A DNA stretch of 52,763 bases, taken from an uncultured Lachnospiraceae bacterium. GTDB taxonomy: Bacteria > Bacillota > Clostridia > Lachnospirales > Lachnospiraceae. Made by a program: the position numbers and the translations under genes. A model generated the notes under the pieces. The model worked only from the letters and a program-made list of their open reading frames with translations. It did no database searches and was not told the origin of the DNA. The stretch covers positions 1 to 52,763 of the forward strand of contig CAMWPB010000030.1 of the NCBI GenBank assembly GCA_947176065.1, read 5' to 3'. Position 1 is the stretch's first letter. Every line of letters begins with the position of its first letter. Of this stretch, positions 8,466 to 17,158 are shown one piece after another.

Positions 8466-8506
8466 GGAGCTCGCTCACCGAAGTGCTTTTCCGAATGGAT
8501 GTATAG
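8228..8506 (+). pseudogene. 3'-truncated copy of the NifU/IscU scaffold gene
   Basis: This reading frame is identical to the intact scaffold for its first 79 codons. It then runs through the duplication junction into spacer sequence and stops after 13 foreign residues (GSSLTEVLFRMDV), giving 92 residues. It keeps the first two cluster-ligand cysteines (C33, C59) but lacks C103 and the C-terminal helices. It has the same ribosome site (AAGGGAGAAG) as the real gene, so a dead fragment could be made. It most likely has no scaffold function. Confidence 0.9.
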
Positions 8507-8865
8507 GGCGAAGCCCGCGGGCGAGATGAAGCGGTGCTGGACATCCGGGGGATGTCCGCTCAGCACGGACCGAAGTGGAACGGAGACGCGGAATCGAGCT
8601 GCACTGCGGAATAAGGGAGAAGATATTATGTACAGTGAAAAAGTGATGGATCATTTTAATCATCCCCGCAATATGGGGGAAATCGAGAACCCCAGCGGCG
8701 TCGGTACGGTGGGCAACGCGAAGTGCGGCGATATCATGCGCATCTATCTGGACGTGGATGAGGCCGGTGTCATACAGGACGTAAAGTTCAAGACCTTCGG
8801 CTGCGGCGCGGCTGTGGCGACCAGCAGTATGGCCACCGAGCTGGTGAAGGGGAAGACGGTGGAGG
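8462..8865 (+). repeat. 400-bp tandem duplication, second copy
   Basis: The second copy of the unit at 8062-8465. It leads in frame into the intact 3' part of nifU, so it holds the functional gene start. Confidence 0.95.
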
Positions 8866-9044
8866 AGGCTTTGCAGGTGACGAACAAAGCCGTGATGGAG
8901 GCGCTGGACGGCCTGCCGCCTGTGAAGGTGCACTGTTCCCTTCTGGCGGAGGAGGCCATCCATGCGGCGCTCTGGGATTACGCGAAGAAACGGGGGATCG
9001 TGATTGCGGGCCTGAAGGAGCCGGTGGCGGATATCACAGCGTGA
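8628..9044 (+). CDS. nifU: Fe-S cluster assembly scaffold protein, NifU/IscU type
   Basis: A 138-residue NifU N-terminal (IscU-like) scaffold on which Fe-S clusters are built with sulfur from the adjacent cysteine desulfurase. The three cluster-ligand cysteines are present: C33 (AKCGD), C59 (FGCGAA) and C103 (VHCS), with D35 beside the first. Clostridial members of this length lack the C-terminal NifU domains. The start follows AAGGGAGAAG. The gene is the second, complete product of a 400-bp tandem duplication. Confidence 0.93.
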   Translation: MYSEKVMDHFNHPRNMGEIENPSGVGTVGNAKCGDIMRIYLDVDEAGVIQDVKFKTFGCGAAVATSSMATELVKGKTVEEALQVTNKAVMEALDGLPPVKVHCSLLAEEAIHAALWDYAKKRGIVIAGLKEPVADITA

Positions 9045-9101
9045 GAAGAACTTCTAGCGCTCACAGCAAAGGCTGTTTCGCGAAGAAGTTCTAAGTCTCA
9101 C
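9041..9101. other. Long imperfect inverted repeat after nifU
   Basis: GTGAGA and AGAACTTCT (9041-9055) pair with AGAAGTTCT (9084-9092) and TCTCAC (9096-9101), with an inner ACAGC/GCTGT hairpin. It overlaps the nifU stop codon and lies between convergent genes. It probably helps end or stabilise transcripts; there is no T run. Confidence 0.5.
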
Positions 9102-9104
9102 GCG

Positions 9105-9131
9105 GGAGAATGCCTAAAAGCGGCATTCTCC
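9105..9131. terminator. Perfect 10-bp hairpin between convergent genes
   Basis: GGAGAATGCC pairs with GGCATTCTCC across a 7-base loop. It sits between the ends of nifU (plus) and the FtsX-domain gene (minus), where a bidirectional terminator is expected, but both T tracts are poor. Confidence 0.45.
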
Positions 9132-9135
9132 GCAG

Positions 9136-9696
9136 TTATTGTATGGTACCGGCACTTTTTTCGGCCTCCCGCACTGTCGTGATTTTGCGCACGCCGGGCA
9201 GGCGGCCGAGCTGTTCCCGTACCGCCTGTGTGTCGGCGTTCAGGCGGACGCTCACCCGGTAGTTGAAGGAGTCCGCCAGCGGATTTTCCTTGAAGGATGC
9301 GGTCAGGCCGGTCATTTCCGCACCGTTTTCGTCAGTGAGGTAAGCGGCTTTAAATTCCGCCCATGCCTCGTCGCCGCTGATGTACTGGCAGGAAGAAATT
9401 TCTTCTATCCGGGTGATTTCCTGACCGATATGGTCAATTTCTTCCCGGGATAAATCCGCCTCCATAAAGACGGCAAGCTGCTTTTCCTGATAGACATTGT
9501 AGGCAAAAGAGGTGGTGCCGGCTGCAAAGAGGCAGAAAACGGCGGCAGCCGCCGCGCAGAGGCTGCGAAAACGGCCGGAACGGGTGCAGCCGATGTGTTG
9601 TCTGTGGGAATCATCACATTTTTTGATCAGGGCGTCTGTCATTTCAGATGGCATGGTGAGGGACGCTTTCAGATTTAACATATCTTTTTCATTCAT
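9136..9696 (-). CDS. Single-pass membrane protein with FtsX-type extracellular domain, putative anti-sigma partner
   Basis: 186 residues: a cytoplasmic N-terminus of about 45 residues, one membrane segment (about 45-65, AAAAAVFCLFAAGTTSFAY), then an outside domain resembling the FtsX extracellular domain (FMEADLSREEI, YISGDEAWAEF, KENPLADSFNYRV, LGRLPGVRKI). FtsX itself has four membrane helices, and all the permease helices are missing here. The gene follows the ECF sigma factor gene by 36 bases, the position of an anti-sigma gene. In FtsX this domain contacts peptidoglycan hydrolases, so a cell-wall sensor is a reasonable inference. No known anti-sigma motif was recognised. The start at 9696 follows GGAAGGAG. 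Confidence 0.75.
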   Translation of the reverse strand: MNEKDMLNLKASLTMPSEMTDALIKKCDDSHRQHIGCTRSGRFRSLCAAAAAVFCLFAAGTTSFAYNVYQEKQLAVFMEADLSREEIDHIGQEITRIEEISSCQYISGDEAWAEFKAAYLTDENGAEMTGLTASFKENPLADSFNYRVSVRLNADTQAVREQLGRLPGVRKITTVREAEKSAGTIQ

Positions 9697-9732
9697 CGTG
9701 TAATCTCCTTCCATTTTTTGGGATTATTTTCA

Positions 9733-10200
9733 TCAGGATTCCAGTTCCAGCCGTAAGGCTTCTCTCGCCCGCTGCAGCCGTTTTTTGACCGCGCTCTCCG
9801 ACAGGCCGAGTATTTCCCCGATTTCTTTCACCGAGTATCCCTCAAAGTAATGCAGGATAAGAACGGTTTTCCATTTGGCCGGCAGGGAGTACAGCTCCTG
9901 TAAATGCCGGGTTTCCTGCGCGGGGAGACATTCCCGGAGCGGTTCCAGATCTGCATGGGAATGTCGTCTGCGAAAGCGCAGGCAGTCCCTGCAGCAGTTC
10001 GCGGTGACCCGCAGAAGCCACGCTTTCTCGTGGTCCTGTGAGACGAACGCAGGCGACTTTTCCAGATAGCGCAGCAGCGCCTCCTGCAAGGCGTCCTGCA
10101 CGTCGTGGGGATTGCCCAGAAGCACATAGGCCGTGCGGTAGAGCATATCGCCGTAGGTCTGCAAGATGTGCCGGACTTCGGATTCCCTTTTGTCGCTCAA
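9733..10200 (-). CDS. ECF-type RNA polymerase sigma factor
   Basis: A 155-residue sigma-70 family factor with only regions 2 and 4, the ECF layout. Region 2 includes LYRTAYVLLGNPHDVQDALQ, and region 4 is the C-terminal helix-turn-helix (YSVKEIGEILGLSESAVKKR). The start is TTG at 10200-10198, supported by AAAGGAGG seven bases upstream. It would direct RNA polymerase to a small stress regulon, controlled by the membrane protein encoded next. No target promoter could be assigned. Confidence 0.88.
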   Translation of the reverse strand: MSDKRESEVRHILQTYGDMLYRTAYVLLGNPHDVQDALQEALLRYLEKSPAFVSQDHEKAWLLRVTANCCRDCLRFRRRHSHADLEPLRECLPAQETRHLQELYSLPAKWKTVLILHYFEGYSVKEIGEILGLSESAVKKRLQRAREALRLELES

Positions 10201-10513
10201 AACGGATTCCTCCTTTCTTTCAGGTGACGCAGGCGCTTGCGAAATGTCTCTGCATATGGGAATAGACAGAGAGCTGTGTCTGCAGCCTGCGTCGTCGGAT
10301 TTTTGAGAGGCCTCTCATCCTATAAACGGCAGCAGGGCCCAAATGGTGACAAAGATTTCGAAAAAATACGAAAAAACAGGGTCCTGACGCTGGCCAAAAG
10401 ATTGCAACCATATCATATGGCATGATATAATAATATATCATATAGCGACAGGTACTACTTTATTAAAAGACATTTTTCCATGAAGGACAATGGACAGGCA
10501 AGGAGGCAGACGA
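10201..10513. other. Divergent intergenic region between the sigma factor and the solute-binding protein
   Basis: 313 bases without a gene. It holds the ribosome site of the sigma factor gene (minus), AT-rich dyads near 10411-10445 and the plus-strand promoter at 10402-10431. Confidence 0.6.
10402..10431 (+). promoter_or_regulatory. Promoter of the solute-binding protein/chemoreceptor operon
   Basis: TTGCAA at 10402-10407 and TATAAT at 10426-10431, spacing 18. The overlapping palindromic AT-rich bases (ATATCATATGGCATGATAT) could be an operator. Confidence 0.6.
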
Positions 10514-11821
10514 ATGAAGAAAAAGAGTGTGGTTCTTGCAGCCGTCGTTACATTATGCAGTATGCTGACTACAGGATGTGCCGGTGCGGCAGAAGAGGAA
10601 ACGGCGGCGGAAACGGAGACGACGGCGGAAGCCGCGGTGTCCGCAGAAGATGTGCAGAGTACGGAGACGCCGGGTGACGGCGGGGTGGTTTCCCTGACCA
10701 TATGGGCGGAGGAGACAAACCATGAAATGTTAGGTAAGATGGCGGAGAGCTTTAAGCAGGAATATGCGGGGCAGGCGGAATTTGACATTCAGATTGCCGT
10801 CTCCACTGACGCTCAGACAAAAAGTTCGGTTTTGAGCGACATACATAATGCGGCTGACGTATTTTTCTTTGCGGATGACCAGCTGTCCAGTCTGGCGGCA
10901 GGGGGAGCGCTCGCGAAGGTGCCGAATGCGGATGAGATCAAAGCGGCAAACACGGAAGGTTCCGTGGCGGCGGCAAGCATCGGGGATGTTCTGTATGCGT
11001 ATCCTATGACTGCGGACAACGGCTATTTCCTGTATTATGATAAGACCTATTTTACGGATGAAGATGTGCAGAGTCTGGACCGCATTCTGGAGGTCGCGGC
11101 GGAAAATGAAAAGAAGTTTTCCATGGAATGGGATTCCGGCTGGTATCTGTATTCCTTTTTCGGCAATACCGGTCTGGAATTCGGCATCAACGACGACGGC
11201 GTGACCAATTACTGCAACTGGAATACGACGGAGGGAGACGTCACGGGCGTGGATATTGTCACCGCCATGCTGGATATTGCGGCAAGTCCCGGCTTTTTAA
11301 ATCAGCCTGACAGCGAGTTCATCGCTGGTGTGCAGGAGGGCACGGTAATTGCGGGCGTCAGCGGCGTGTGGAACGCGATGGAGATACAGGCGGCATGGGG
11401 GAACGACTATGGGGCCGTAAAGCTCCCGACCTATACCTGTGCGGAAAAACAGATACAGATGTCTTCCTTTGTCGGTTATAAGATGGCCGGCGCCAATGCG
11501 TACAGTGCGCATGTGGACTGGGCGCTCAAGCTGGCAGACTGGGTCACCAATGAACAGAATCAGGTACTGCGCTTTGAAGAGCGTAATCAGGGCCCGTCCA
11601 ATATCAAGGCGGCGGCGTCCGATGCGGTCAATAAAGTGCCTGCAATACAGGCGGTTATTGCGCAGTCCGAATATGGTGTGCTGCAGAGAGTGGGCAATCA
11701 TTATTGGGATCCGTTCGTGACTTTTGGCGAGAATCTGGCAGCGGGCAACCCTTCGGGAACAGAGCCGCAGGAGATTATTGATACGTTAGTGGCGGGCATC
11801 ACTGCTTCCACAGTCAATTAG
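10514..11821 (+). CDS. Lipoprotein extracellular solute-binding protein, family 1 type
   Basis: 435 residues with a lipoprotein signal (lipobox LTTGC, C22), an acidic Glu/Thr/Ala-rich linker (about 24-60), and a sugar-binding-protein fold starting [12 protein letters not shown]. It resembles maltose/oligosaccharide-binding proteins of ABC importers ([35 protein letters not shown]). The start follows AAGGAGG at 10500-10506. No ABC permease or ATPase is nearby. Instead a chemoreceptor gene follows 16 bases later, so this protein may work as a ligand-capturing partner for chemotaxis. Ligand unknown. Confidence 0.87.
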   Translation: MKKKSVVLAAVVTLCSMLTTGCAGAAEEETAAETETTAEAAVSAEDVQSTETPGDGGVVSLTIWAEETNHEMLGKMAESFKQEYAGQAEFDIQIAVSTDAQTKSSVLSDIHNAADVFFFADDQLSSLAAGGALAKVPNADEIKAANTEGSVAAASIGDVLYAYPMTADNGYFLYYDKTYFTDEDVQSLDRILEVAAENEKKFSMEWDSGWYLYSFFGNTGLEFGINDDGVTNYCNWNTTEGDVTGVDIVTAMLDIAASPGFLNQPDSEFIAGVQEGTVIAGVSGVWNAMEIQAAWGNDYGAVKLPTYTCAEKQIQMSSFVGYKMAGANAYSAHVDWALKLADWVTNEQNQVLRFEERNQGPSNIKAAASDAVNKVPAIQAVIAQSEYGVLQRVGNHYWDPFVTFGENLAAGNPSGTEPQEIIDTLVAGITASTVN

Positions 11822-11837
11822 AAGGGAGTGGATGAAG

Positions 11838-13595
11838 ATGAGTAAAGCAGAAAACGGAATTGTAAACAGAAAAAGAACAGTTGGCACCAAGCTGATTCTC
11901 CTGCTTCCGATGTTTATCTTAGGAGCCGTATGTATTGCCTCCAATGCTTTTTCCGTATTCAGCATGCATACGATCAATACGGATGTATCGAGGGCTTCCG
12001 ATGAATATATGACAGGAATATCCGCACTTTCACAAATCCAGAAGGAAACGCAGGATATCCATAAAATGGGCCTGTCCCATATTATATCGACGGATCTGGA
12101 AACCATGATTTCCCTGGTAGATATCATTCATGAAAAAGAGGGCATTCTGGACGGGCATCTGCAGGATTACCGCGTATATCTGACACAGGAGCAGCAGGGA
12201 GCCTATGACAGCCTGCTTGAAAGCTATGAAGGTTTAAAATGGGAATTGGCCAATCTGATGGCTTACAGCGCAAACGGAAACAACGAAGGGGCATATGCGC
12301 TGGCCAATGGGGCGATATCGGATTATGCGGCCTCGATGCAGACCAGCATTGATGAAATGACGGCGGATATGCAGCAGCGCGCGCAGCAGGCCATGGTGGA
12401 GCAGAATATGCGGTATCAGCAGACGCTGGTTTTGAGCGCGGTCTTTATCGGGATCAGTGTGCTGGCCCTGCTCTTTACACTGCTGAGCGTTATGCTGATG
12501 GTGATCAGACCCCTCGGCAGAACCCGCAACGAGATGATTGAAATCATATCGGACATCGACAACCGGAACGGCGACCTGACCCGCCGTGTTGCGCTGCTTT
12601 CCAACCGTGAAATTGCGGAAGTCGGCAGCGGAATCAATATTTTTATGGAAAAGCTGCAGAGCATCTTTAAAATCATCACGCAGAATTCCGTCAGGATGGA
12701 ACAGGTGGTAAACGAAGTGCGGGACAGCATCATAACCTCAAACGGCAGCGTATCCGATCTGTCCGCGATGACGGAGGAGCTGACGGCCACGATGGAGGAG
12801 ATGTCCGGCAGCGCCACGGTAATCAATACGAATGCCGCAGAGGTGAAACAGGAAGTAAACGCCATGGTGGAGCAGACCATGGATATCCGCCGGTACACTG
12901 CGGAGATGAAGGAGCATGCAGACTATATCGAGCAATCCGCCCACACGACCATGGAATCTACGGAAGATAAAATCAGCAGGATTCTGGAAGTGCTGGAGCA
13001 GGCCATCGCAGAGAGCGAGAAAGTCAATCAGATCGACGAGCTGACAAACGATATTCTGAATATTGCCAGTGAAACGAATCTGCTGTCATTGAATGCCTCG
13101 ATCGAGGCGGCAAGGGCAGGGGAGGCCGGAAGAGGGTTTGCCGTGGTTGCTTCCGAGATCAGCAAGCTGGCAACGGAGAGCCAGGAGACGGCCAATCGGA
13201 TTCAGGGAATCAACAGCATGGTGATTCAGGCGGTAAATAATCTTGCGGAGAATGCAAATGATCTGGTGACATACATGAACACATCCATTCTGTCCGAATT
13301 TAAGAATTTTGCGAAGGGCGGAACCGAATACAGGGAAAAGGCGAACCACATCGAAGGTGTTGTGGGTGATTTTATGGAACGGATGGACGGGCTGCAGGAT
13401 ACGATCGAAGAGATTGCGGGTTCCATTGAACTGATTGCCCGTTCTATCGAAGAGGGAGAAAAGGGAGTCGGCAGTGCGGCGGACAGCACACAGACACTGC
13501 TGCTGGATATGGAGAGCATTGCCCGGCATATGGACGATAACCAGGCGATTGCCGTGAGCCTGAAGCAGGAGACGGAGATTTTCACAAAACTATAG
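11838..13595 (+). CDS. Methyl-accepting chemotaxis protein
   Basis: 585 residues: membrane helix 1 at about 18-42, an extracellular four-helix-type sensor domain (about 43-190), membrane helix 2 at about 193-218, a HAMP region, then a long cytoplasmic coiled coil. Its hairpin tip (about 405-445, [20 protein letters not shown]) is the conserved contact for CheA/CheW. The ATG at 11838 is preferred over 11832 because AAGGGAG at 11822-11828 is 9 bases away. It is co-transcribed with the solute-binding protein, which probably presents the ligand. No other chemotaxis gene is in the window. Confidence 0.9.
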   Translation: MSKAENGIVNRKRTVGTKLILLLPMFILGAVCIASNAFSVFSMHTINTDVSRASDEYMTGISALSQIQKETQDIHKMGLSHIISTDLETMISLVDIIHEKEGILDGHLQDYRVYLTQEQQGAYDSLLESYEGLKWELANLMAYSANGNNEGAYALANGAISDYAASMQTSIDEMTADMQQRAQQAMVEQNMRYQQTLVLSAVFIGISVLALLFTLLSVMLMVIRPLGRTRNEMIEIISDIDNRNGDLTRRVALLSNREIAEVGSGINIFMEKLQSIFKIITQNSVRMEQVVNEVRDSIITSNGSVSDLSAMTEELTATMEEMSGSATVINTNAAEVKQEVNAMVEQTMDIRRYTAEMKEHADYIEQSAHTTMESTEDKISRILEVLEQAIAESEKVNQIDELTNDILNIASETNLLSLNASIEAARAGEAGRGFAVVASEISKLATESQETANRIQGINSMVIQAVNNLAENANDLVTYMNTSILSEFKNFAKGGTEYREKANHIEGVVGDFMERMDGLQDTIEEIAGSIELIARSIEEGEKGVGSAADSTQTLLLDMESIARHMDDNQAIAVSLKQETEIFTKL

Positions 13596-13616
13596 GCAGG
13601 TTTTTAAAAACCTGCC
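13595..13616. terminator. Bidirectional terminator palindrome
   Basis: GGCAGGTTTTT/AAAAACCTGCC is a perfect 22-base palindrome between the chemoreceptor (plus) and the small gene (minus). It contains the stop codon of the minus-strand gene and the last base of the other. Confidence 0.65.
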
Positions 13617-13867
13617 ATCATCATGATCATAAGCTGATCTCTCTGTACAGCGTCCTGCGAGCCTTTGACGCCGGAAGCCGCTGCGTCAAGCTGGAGTTTG
13701 CTGTTGGCGGAGAGCATCAGCTTTTTTTTGAAATCCTGTTTTGCCCGCTCGGCCTCTTCCGCCCTGCGCTCGGCGCGCGCCTGACTGCGCAGTTTCACGG
13801 AGGTCTCCATGGAATCCAAAACCTGTTTCATAGCCGTCATTTCATTGAAAGCCGCTGCTTTGTTCAT
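13604..13867 (-). CDS. Small hypothetical coiled-coil protein
   Basis: 87 residues, not recognised. The middle (about 25-55) is rich in Arg, Glu, Ala and Lys (RSQARAERRAEEAERAKQDF) and should be a long helix or coiled coil. The C-terminus is hydrophobic and Met-rich (LMIMMMAGF). It has a GGAG ribosome site, its own promoter (13893-13921) and a terminator, which support a real gene. Convergence with the chemoreceptor might suggest a motility or chemotaxis role, but nothing in the sequence proves it. Confidence 0.6.
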   Translation of the reverse strand: MNKAAAFNEMTAMKQVLDSMETSVKLRSQARAERRAEEAERAKQDFKKKLMLSANSKLQLDAAASGVKGSQDAVQRDQLMIMMMAGF

Positions 13868-13892
13868 ATTCGGTGCTCCTGTCTGAAAATAA

Positions 13893-13921
13893 TGTATAGT
13901 ATTCTTCGGGTTTCTATGTAA
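13893..13921 (-). promoter_or_regulatory. Promoter of the small coiled-coil gene
   Basis: Read on the minus strand: TTACAT (13921-13916), 17-base spacer, TATACA (13898-13893), about 25 bases before the start codon. Confidence 0.5.
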
Positions 13922-13987
13922 TAATTATCGGCAGATGGGATGTGGTTTTAAAGAGACGATGGAAAAAAATAATATGAAGAGAAGCAG

Positions 13988-14002
13988 GGCTGTTAAACAG
14001 CC
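13988..14002 (+). other. Small hairpin before the permease pair
   Basis: GGCTGT-taa-ACAGCC lies directly before the AGGGGG ribosome site of the next gene. It may affect translation initiation or mRNA stability. Confidence 0.35.
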
Positions 14003-14017
14003 GGCAGGGGGAATAGT

Positions 14018-15238
14018 ATGTTTTCTTATCTTTTTTTGAGTATGAAGAGAAGAAAGGCAGCCAATCTGGTTACCGTAGGGATCAGTGTTATGCTGGTGAT
14101 TCTTCTGAATCTGTATTTTGGGAGTATCCGCAGTTATCAGACGCAGTTGTCGGAGCTGGCGGAGAATGTGCCGGTCTTCTGTCAGGTTACCAACCTGAAC
14201 GGCACGCTGGGAAACGGGTTGTTTATTTCAGAGCAGATGGTGGAGGCGCTGGAGCGGTCCGCCCATGTGAAGGATCTGTCCTATATGACCGTCGTGTTAG
14301 CGGGGGAGGGCGATTTTCGGGAAGCCGAATATTCCAAATATCTGAACCTACATGTGGTGGGCGCGAACGGCGCGGAGGCGGTCGGGGAGATGACTGACGA
14401 CATGTTCAGTATGGACGCGCAGAGCGTGGACGAGCTGCTTTCCTCGGACAGGATGGCGTGCATTGTAAATGAGAATGTGCTGAAAAAGCGCGGGTGGTCG
14501 GTCGGAGACAGCATTACCTTAAAATGCTATTACTACGATCCCGCCAGTGCATTTCAAAAAATAGATATTCACCCCATGGGGGGAACGGTGGAGGTGTCCA
14601 TCGTGCGAACCATGGAGGAGACGGCGGGTAAGACCAATGCGGTTCAGACAGATATCGTCATTCCGGGAAAGGCGGCTCGGAATCTTTTCGCACAGTACGG
14701 GCTTACATTTTTTGCGGACACGGTCACCTTCCATGTGAAAGACCCGCTGGATCTGAACGGCTTTAAAGCGGAAATGCAGGATATCGGACTGCTGGAGATC
14801 AGTGCGGAGGCGGGAGATTCCTACACCGGCTGCGCGCTGGCAGTCCGGGACGGTGACTTTATTGCCAGTGCCACGCATTTGCGGCATTCCATAGAACTGC
14901 TGCAGTCGTTTCAGCCGCTGGTATGCATTCTCGTCCTGTTGATCGGTTATGTGGTGAGCTATCTTGTGGGCAACAGCCGGAGGGCGGAGGTTGCCCTGAT
15001 GCGGCTGCAGGGCGTGAAGCGGTTTCCGGCGGCACTCCTGTTTTTGACGGAGCAGATGCTGTTGGTGCTGATCGGGAATGCTTTGGGGGATGCGGCAGTG
15101 GCGCTGGCTGCCGGGACATTTTCCGGGCTGCCTGCCGTGAACGGTGTGCTGCTTGCGGCATATCTGATCGGGGCTGCGGCGGCCTTTTGCCGGATGAGCA
15201 GGGAAAGTGTGGTGTATCTTTTGTCTACGCAGCATTAG
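14018..15238 (+). CDS. FtsX/MacB-like ABC permease, first of a pair
   Basis: 406 residues with a membrane helix near the N-terminus (about 18-36), a large extracellular domain (about 40-290) with the MacB-PCD pattern (ERSAHVKDLSYMTVVLAG, VNENVLKKRGWSVGDSITLK), then three C-terminal helices (about 300-395). This is the layout of FtsX/LolC-type permeases, which move lipids, peptides or force rather than simple solutes. The second permease follows after 24 bases. Neither has an ATPase beside it, so one must be supplied in trans. An AGGGGGAA site precedes the start. Confidence 0.75.
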   Translation: MFSYLFLSMKRRKAANLVTVGISVMLVILLNLYFGSIRSYQTQLSELAENVPVFCQVTNLNGTLGNGLFISEQMVEALERSAHVKDLSYMTVVLAGEGDFREAEYSKYLNLHVVGANGAEAVGEMTDDMFSMDAQSVDELLSSDRMACIVNENVLKKRGWSVGDSITLKCYYYDPASAFQKIDIHPMGGTVEVSIVRTMEETAGKTNAVQTDIVIPGKAARNLFAQYGLTFFADTVTFHVKDPLDLNGFKAEMQDIGLLEISAEAGDSYTGCALAVRDGDFIASATHLRHSIELLQSFQPLVCILVLLIGYVVSYLVGNSRRAEVALMRLQGVKRFPAALLFLTEQMLLVLIGNALGDAAVALAAGTFSGLPAVNGVLLAAYLIGAAAAFCRMSRESVVYLLSTQH

Positions 15239-15262
15239 AAAGCGGTTGGAGGTTGTGAGCGG

Positions 15263-17134
15263 ATGAAAAACAGTGTGAAACAGATGATGCGCACGCCTGT
15301 GCGCACGGTACTTTTTCTGGCGCTGATGGTGTTTGCGGCGCTTCTTATGACCCTTGGCGGCACTATCTGGCTGAAGGGAAGCCGGACGATGGCACAGTAT
15401 GAGGACCGCTTTATGACCATCGGGACGGTGCGGCAGATACCGGATTCCTTTGAGCAGACGTTTCTGTGGAATGCGGAGACGAAGGATTATGAGGTGAAAA
15501 AGAGCGCGCAGTACAGCGATTACTATACGCCGGACGATCTGCTTTTTCCCGGGGCGGCTTATATCCGGGAGCCCGAGCAGAGGGCGTTTTATATCTCATA
15601 CCAGCCGGATTATGTTACAACGTATCAGAGTCTGAATCCCAACGGCATTGCGCGCGGGGCGCTGATTGCGGAGTTTTCGCCGATGGAGGACTGTATGCCG
15701 GACGAGTCGGTGCAGATTCAGATCACGAAGGTGATCGGCGGAGATCCCCGGCTGGAGGGTGTGGTGGACTACTTCTGTGACCACAGGAATCCCAGCCCGG
15801 AGATGCTGTACAAGGATAAGACTTATGTGGCGATGCTGGGGCATCAGGCTTCCTATATACACGGCAAGGCCTACGAGGAGAAGATGCAGTCGAAGAGCGA
15901 AGTGTATATCGGTCTGGAGATGCTGCCGTTTTCACTGGAATCGGATATGCTTTTGCCGGACGGGAGTCAGCCGGAGGACGGGTTTCGGGACGGGCAGACA
16001 ATCTTTGAGGTCACCGACGGTTTCTATGAGACGGAAGCGGGACGCAGAATCCTGAATCTGGCGCAGACGGAACTGATCTGGAAAAACTGTCAGCCGGTTA
16101 CGGGCACAAACCAGACCACACTTCTGATGCCTTTCTATAACGGACAGGCGTTTATCTGCGAGGGACGGGACATCAGTGAGGAGGAGTATGAAAGCGGCAG
16201 CAAGGTGTGCCTGGCGCCGAAGACCTTTATGGAGAATAATGGGTTGTCCCTTGGCGATTCGGTGAAGGTGCAGCTTTTGTATACAGACAGGCGGGTAAAT
16301 GCGGGCAGGAAATTCTGGCTGGATGGAAGCATCAGCTTTTACGGCGGGCAGGTGACCCCTGACGGTGATCCCATTGAAGTGTTTGAGAGCTCCGAGTACA
16401 CGGTGGTCGGCATTTATGACGTGACATTTAGTGGTACGGACAGCAAGTTTGATCCGGGGGCGGATGAGCTGATCGTGCCCATGGAATCCATCGAAGCGCG
16501 GGATGGGATAAACCTGATGGCCTGCGGGCCAATGACGGACGCCACGACCTCCTTCCGGATTCCCAACGGCGGTATCGACGATTTCCTGCAAGGATGGGCA
16601 GAGTACGGCACGGATAAGCTGGCGTTTACCTTTTATGATATGGGCTATTCCAAATTGAAGGAAGGCATCGACAATATGAAAGCCATCTCCCTTGTTCTGT
16701 TTGTGGCAGGGATCATTCTGACCGTGCTGCTGCTGTTATTTTTCAGCCATCTGTTTATCACAAAGCAGGCGCAGAGGACGGCTATCGAGCGTTCTCTCGG
16801 GATGCGAAAGGCGCAGTGCCGCCTATCCATGCTTTCGGGTTTTGCGCTGCTTGTTCTGCTGGGGAGTGTGCTTGGCGCGGCGGCAGGTTTTCGGATTTCC
16901 GGCAGAATTTCCGCGGCCAATGCCGGGCAGACTTATTATGAGACGACTTACACGACGGGATTAACCAATGCAGTCAATGAAATCGCGGTGGAGGATGCGG
17001 CGGACAGCCGGACGCCAGCGGTATACTGCGCGGTGTTTATTGTGGCAGCAGGCGTGGGAATTGCCTGGGTGAAAATGAACAGAAGCCTGAAGCGGGAGCC
17101 GATGCGGCTGTTGTCGGAGAGAGCGGAGGAGTAG
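15263..17134 (+). CDS. FtsX/MacB-like ABC permease, second of a pair
   Basis: 623 residues: an N-terminal membrane helix (about 13-35), a very large extracellular domain (about 40-470) and three C-terminal membrane helices, with IERSLGMRKAQCRLSMLSG marking the cytoplasmic loop typical of FtsX-like domains. A GGAGG site lies upstream. It forms an operon with the preceding permease and probably a heterodimer. Substrate and ATPase partner are not evident. Confidence 0.78.
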   Translation: MKNSVKQMMRTPVRTVLFLALMVFAALLMTLGGTIWLKGSRTMAQYEDRFMTIGTVRQIPDSFEQTFLWNAETKDYEVKKSAQYSDYYTPDDLLFPGAAYIREPEQRAFYISYQPDYVTTYQSLNPNGIARGALIAEFSPMEDCMPDESVQIQITKVIGGDPRLEGVVDYFCDHRNPSPEMLYKDKTYVAMLGHQASYIHGKAYEEKMQSKSEVYIGLEMLPFSLESDMLLPDGSQPEDGFRDGQTIFEVTDGFYETEAGRRILNLAQTELIWKNCQPVTGTNQTTLLMPFYNGQAFICEGRDISEEEYESGSKVCLAPKTFMENNGLSLGDSVKVQLLYTDRRVNAGRKFWLDGSISFYGGQVTPDGDPIEVFESSEYTVVGIYDVTFSGTDSKFDPGADELIVPMESIEARDGINLMACGPMTDATTSFRIPNGGIDDFLQGWAEYGTDKLAFTFYDMGYSKLKEGIDNMKAISLVLFVAGIILTVLLLLFFSHLFITKQAQRTAIERSLGMRKAQCRLSMLSGFALLVLLGSVLGAAAGFRISGRISAANAGQTYYETTYTTGLTNAVNEIAVEDAADSRTPAVYCAVFIVAAGVGIAWVKMNRSLKREPMRLLSERAEE

Positions 17135-17158
17135 ACTGTAGAAAGGCAGGAAAAGAAA

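Noticed and set aside
7976..8506. A 176-residue fusion protein reading from the nifS end into the truncated nifU copy
   Set aside because: The upstream frame is out of phase with nifS and lacks a ribosome site; translation at 8228 with its own AAGGGAG site is far more likely.
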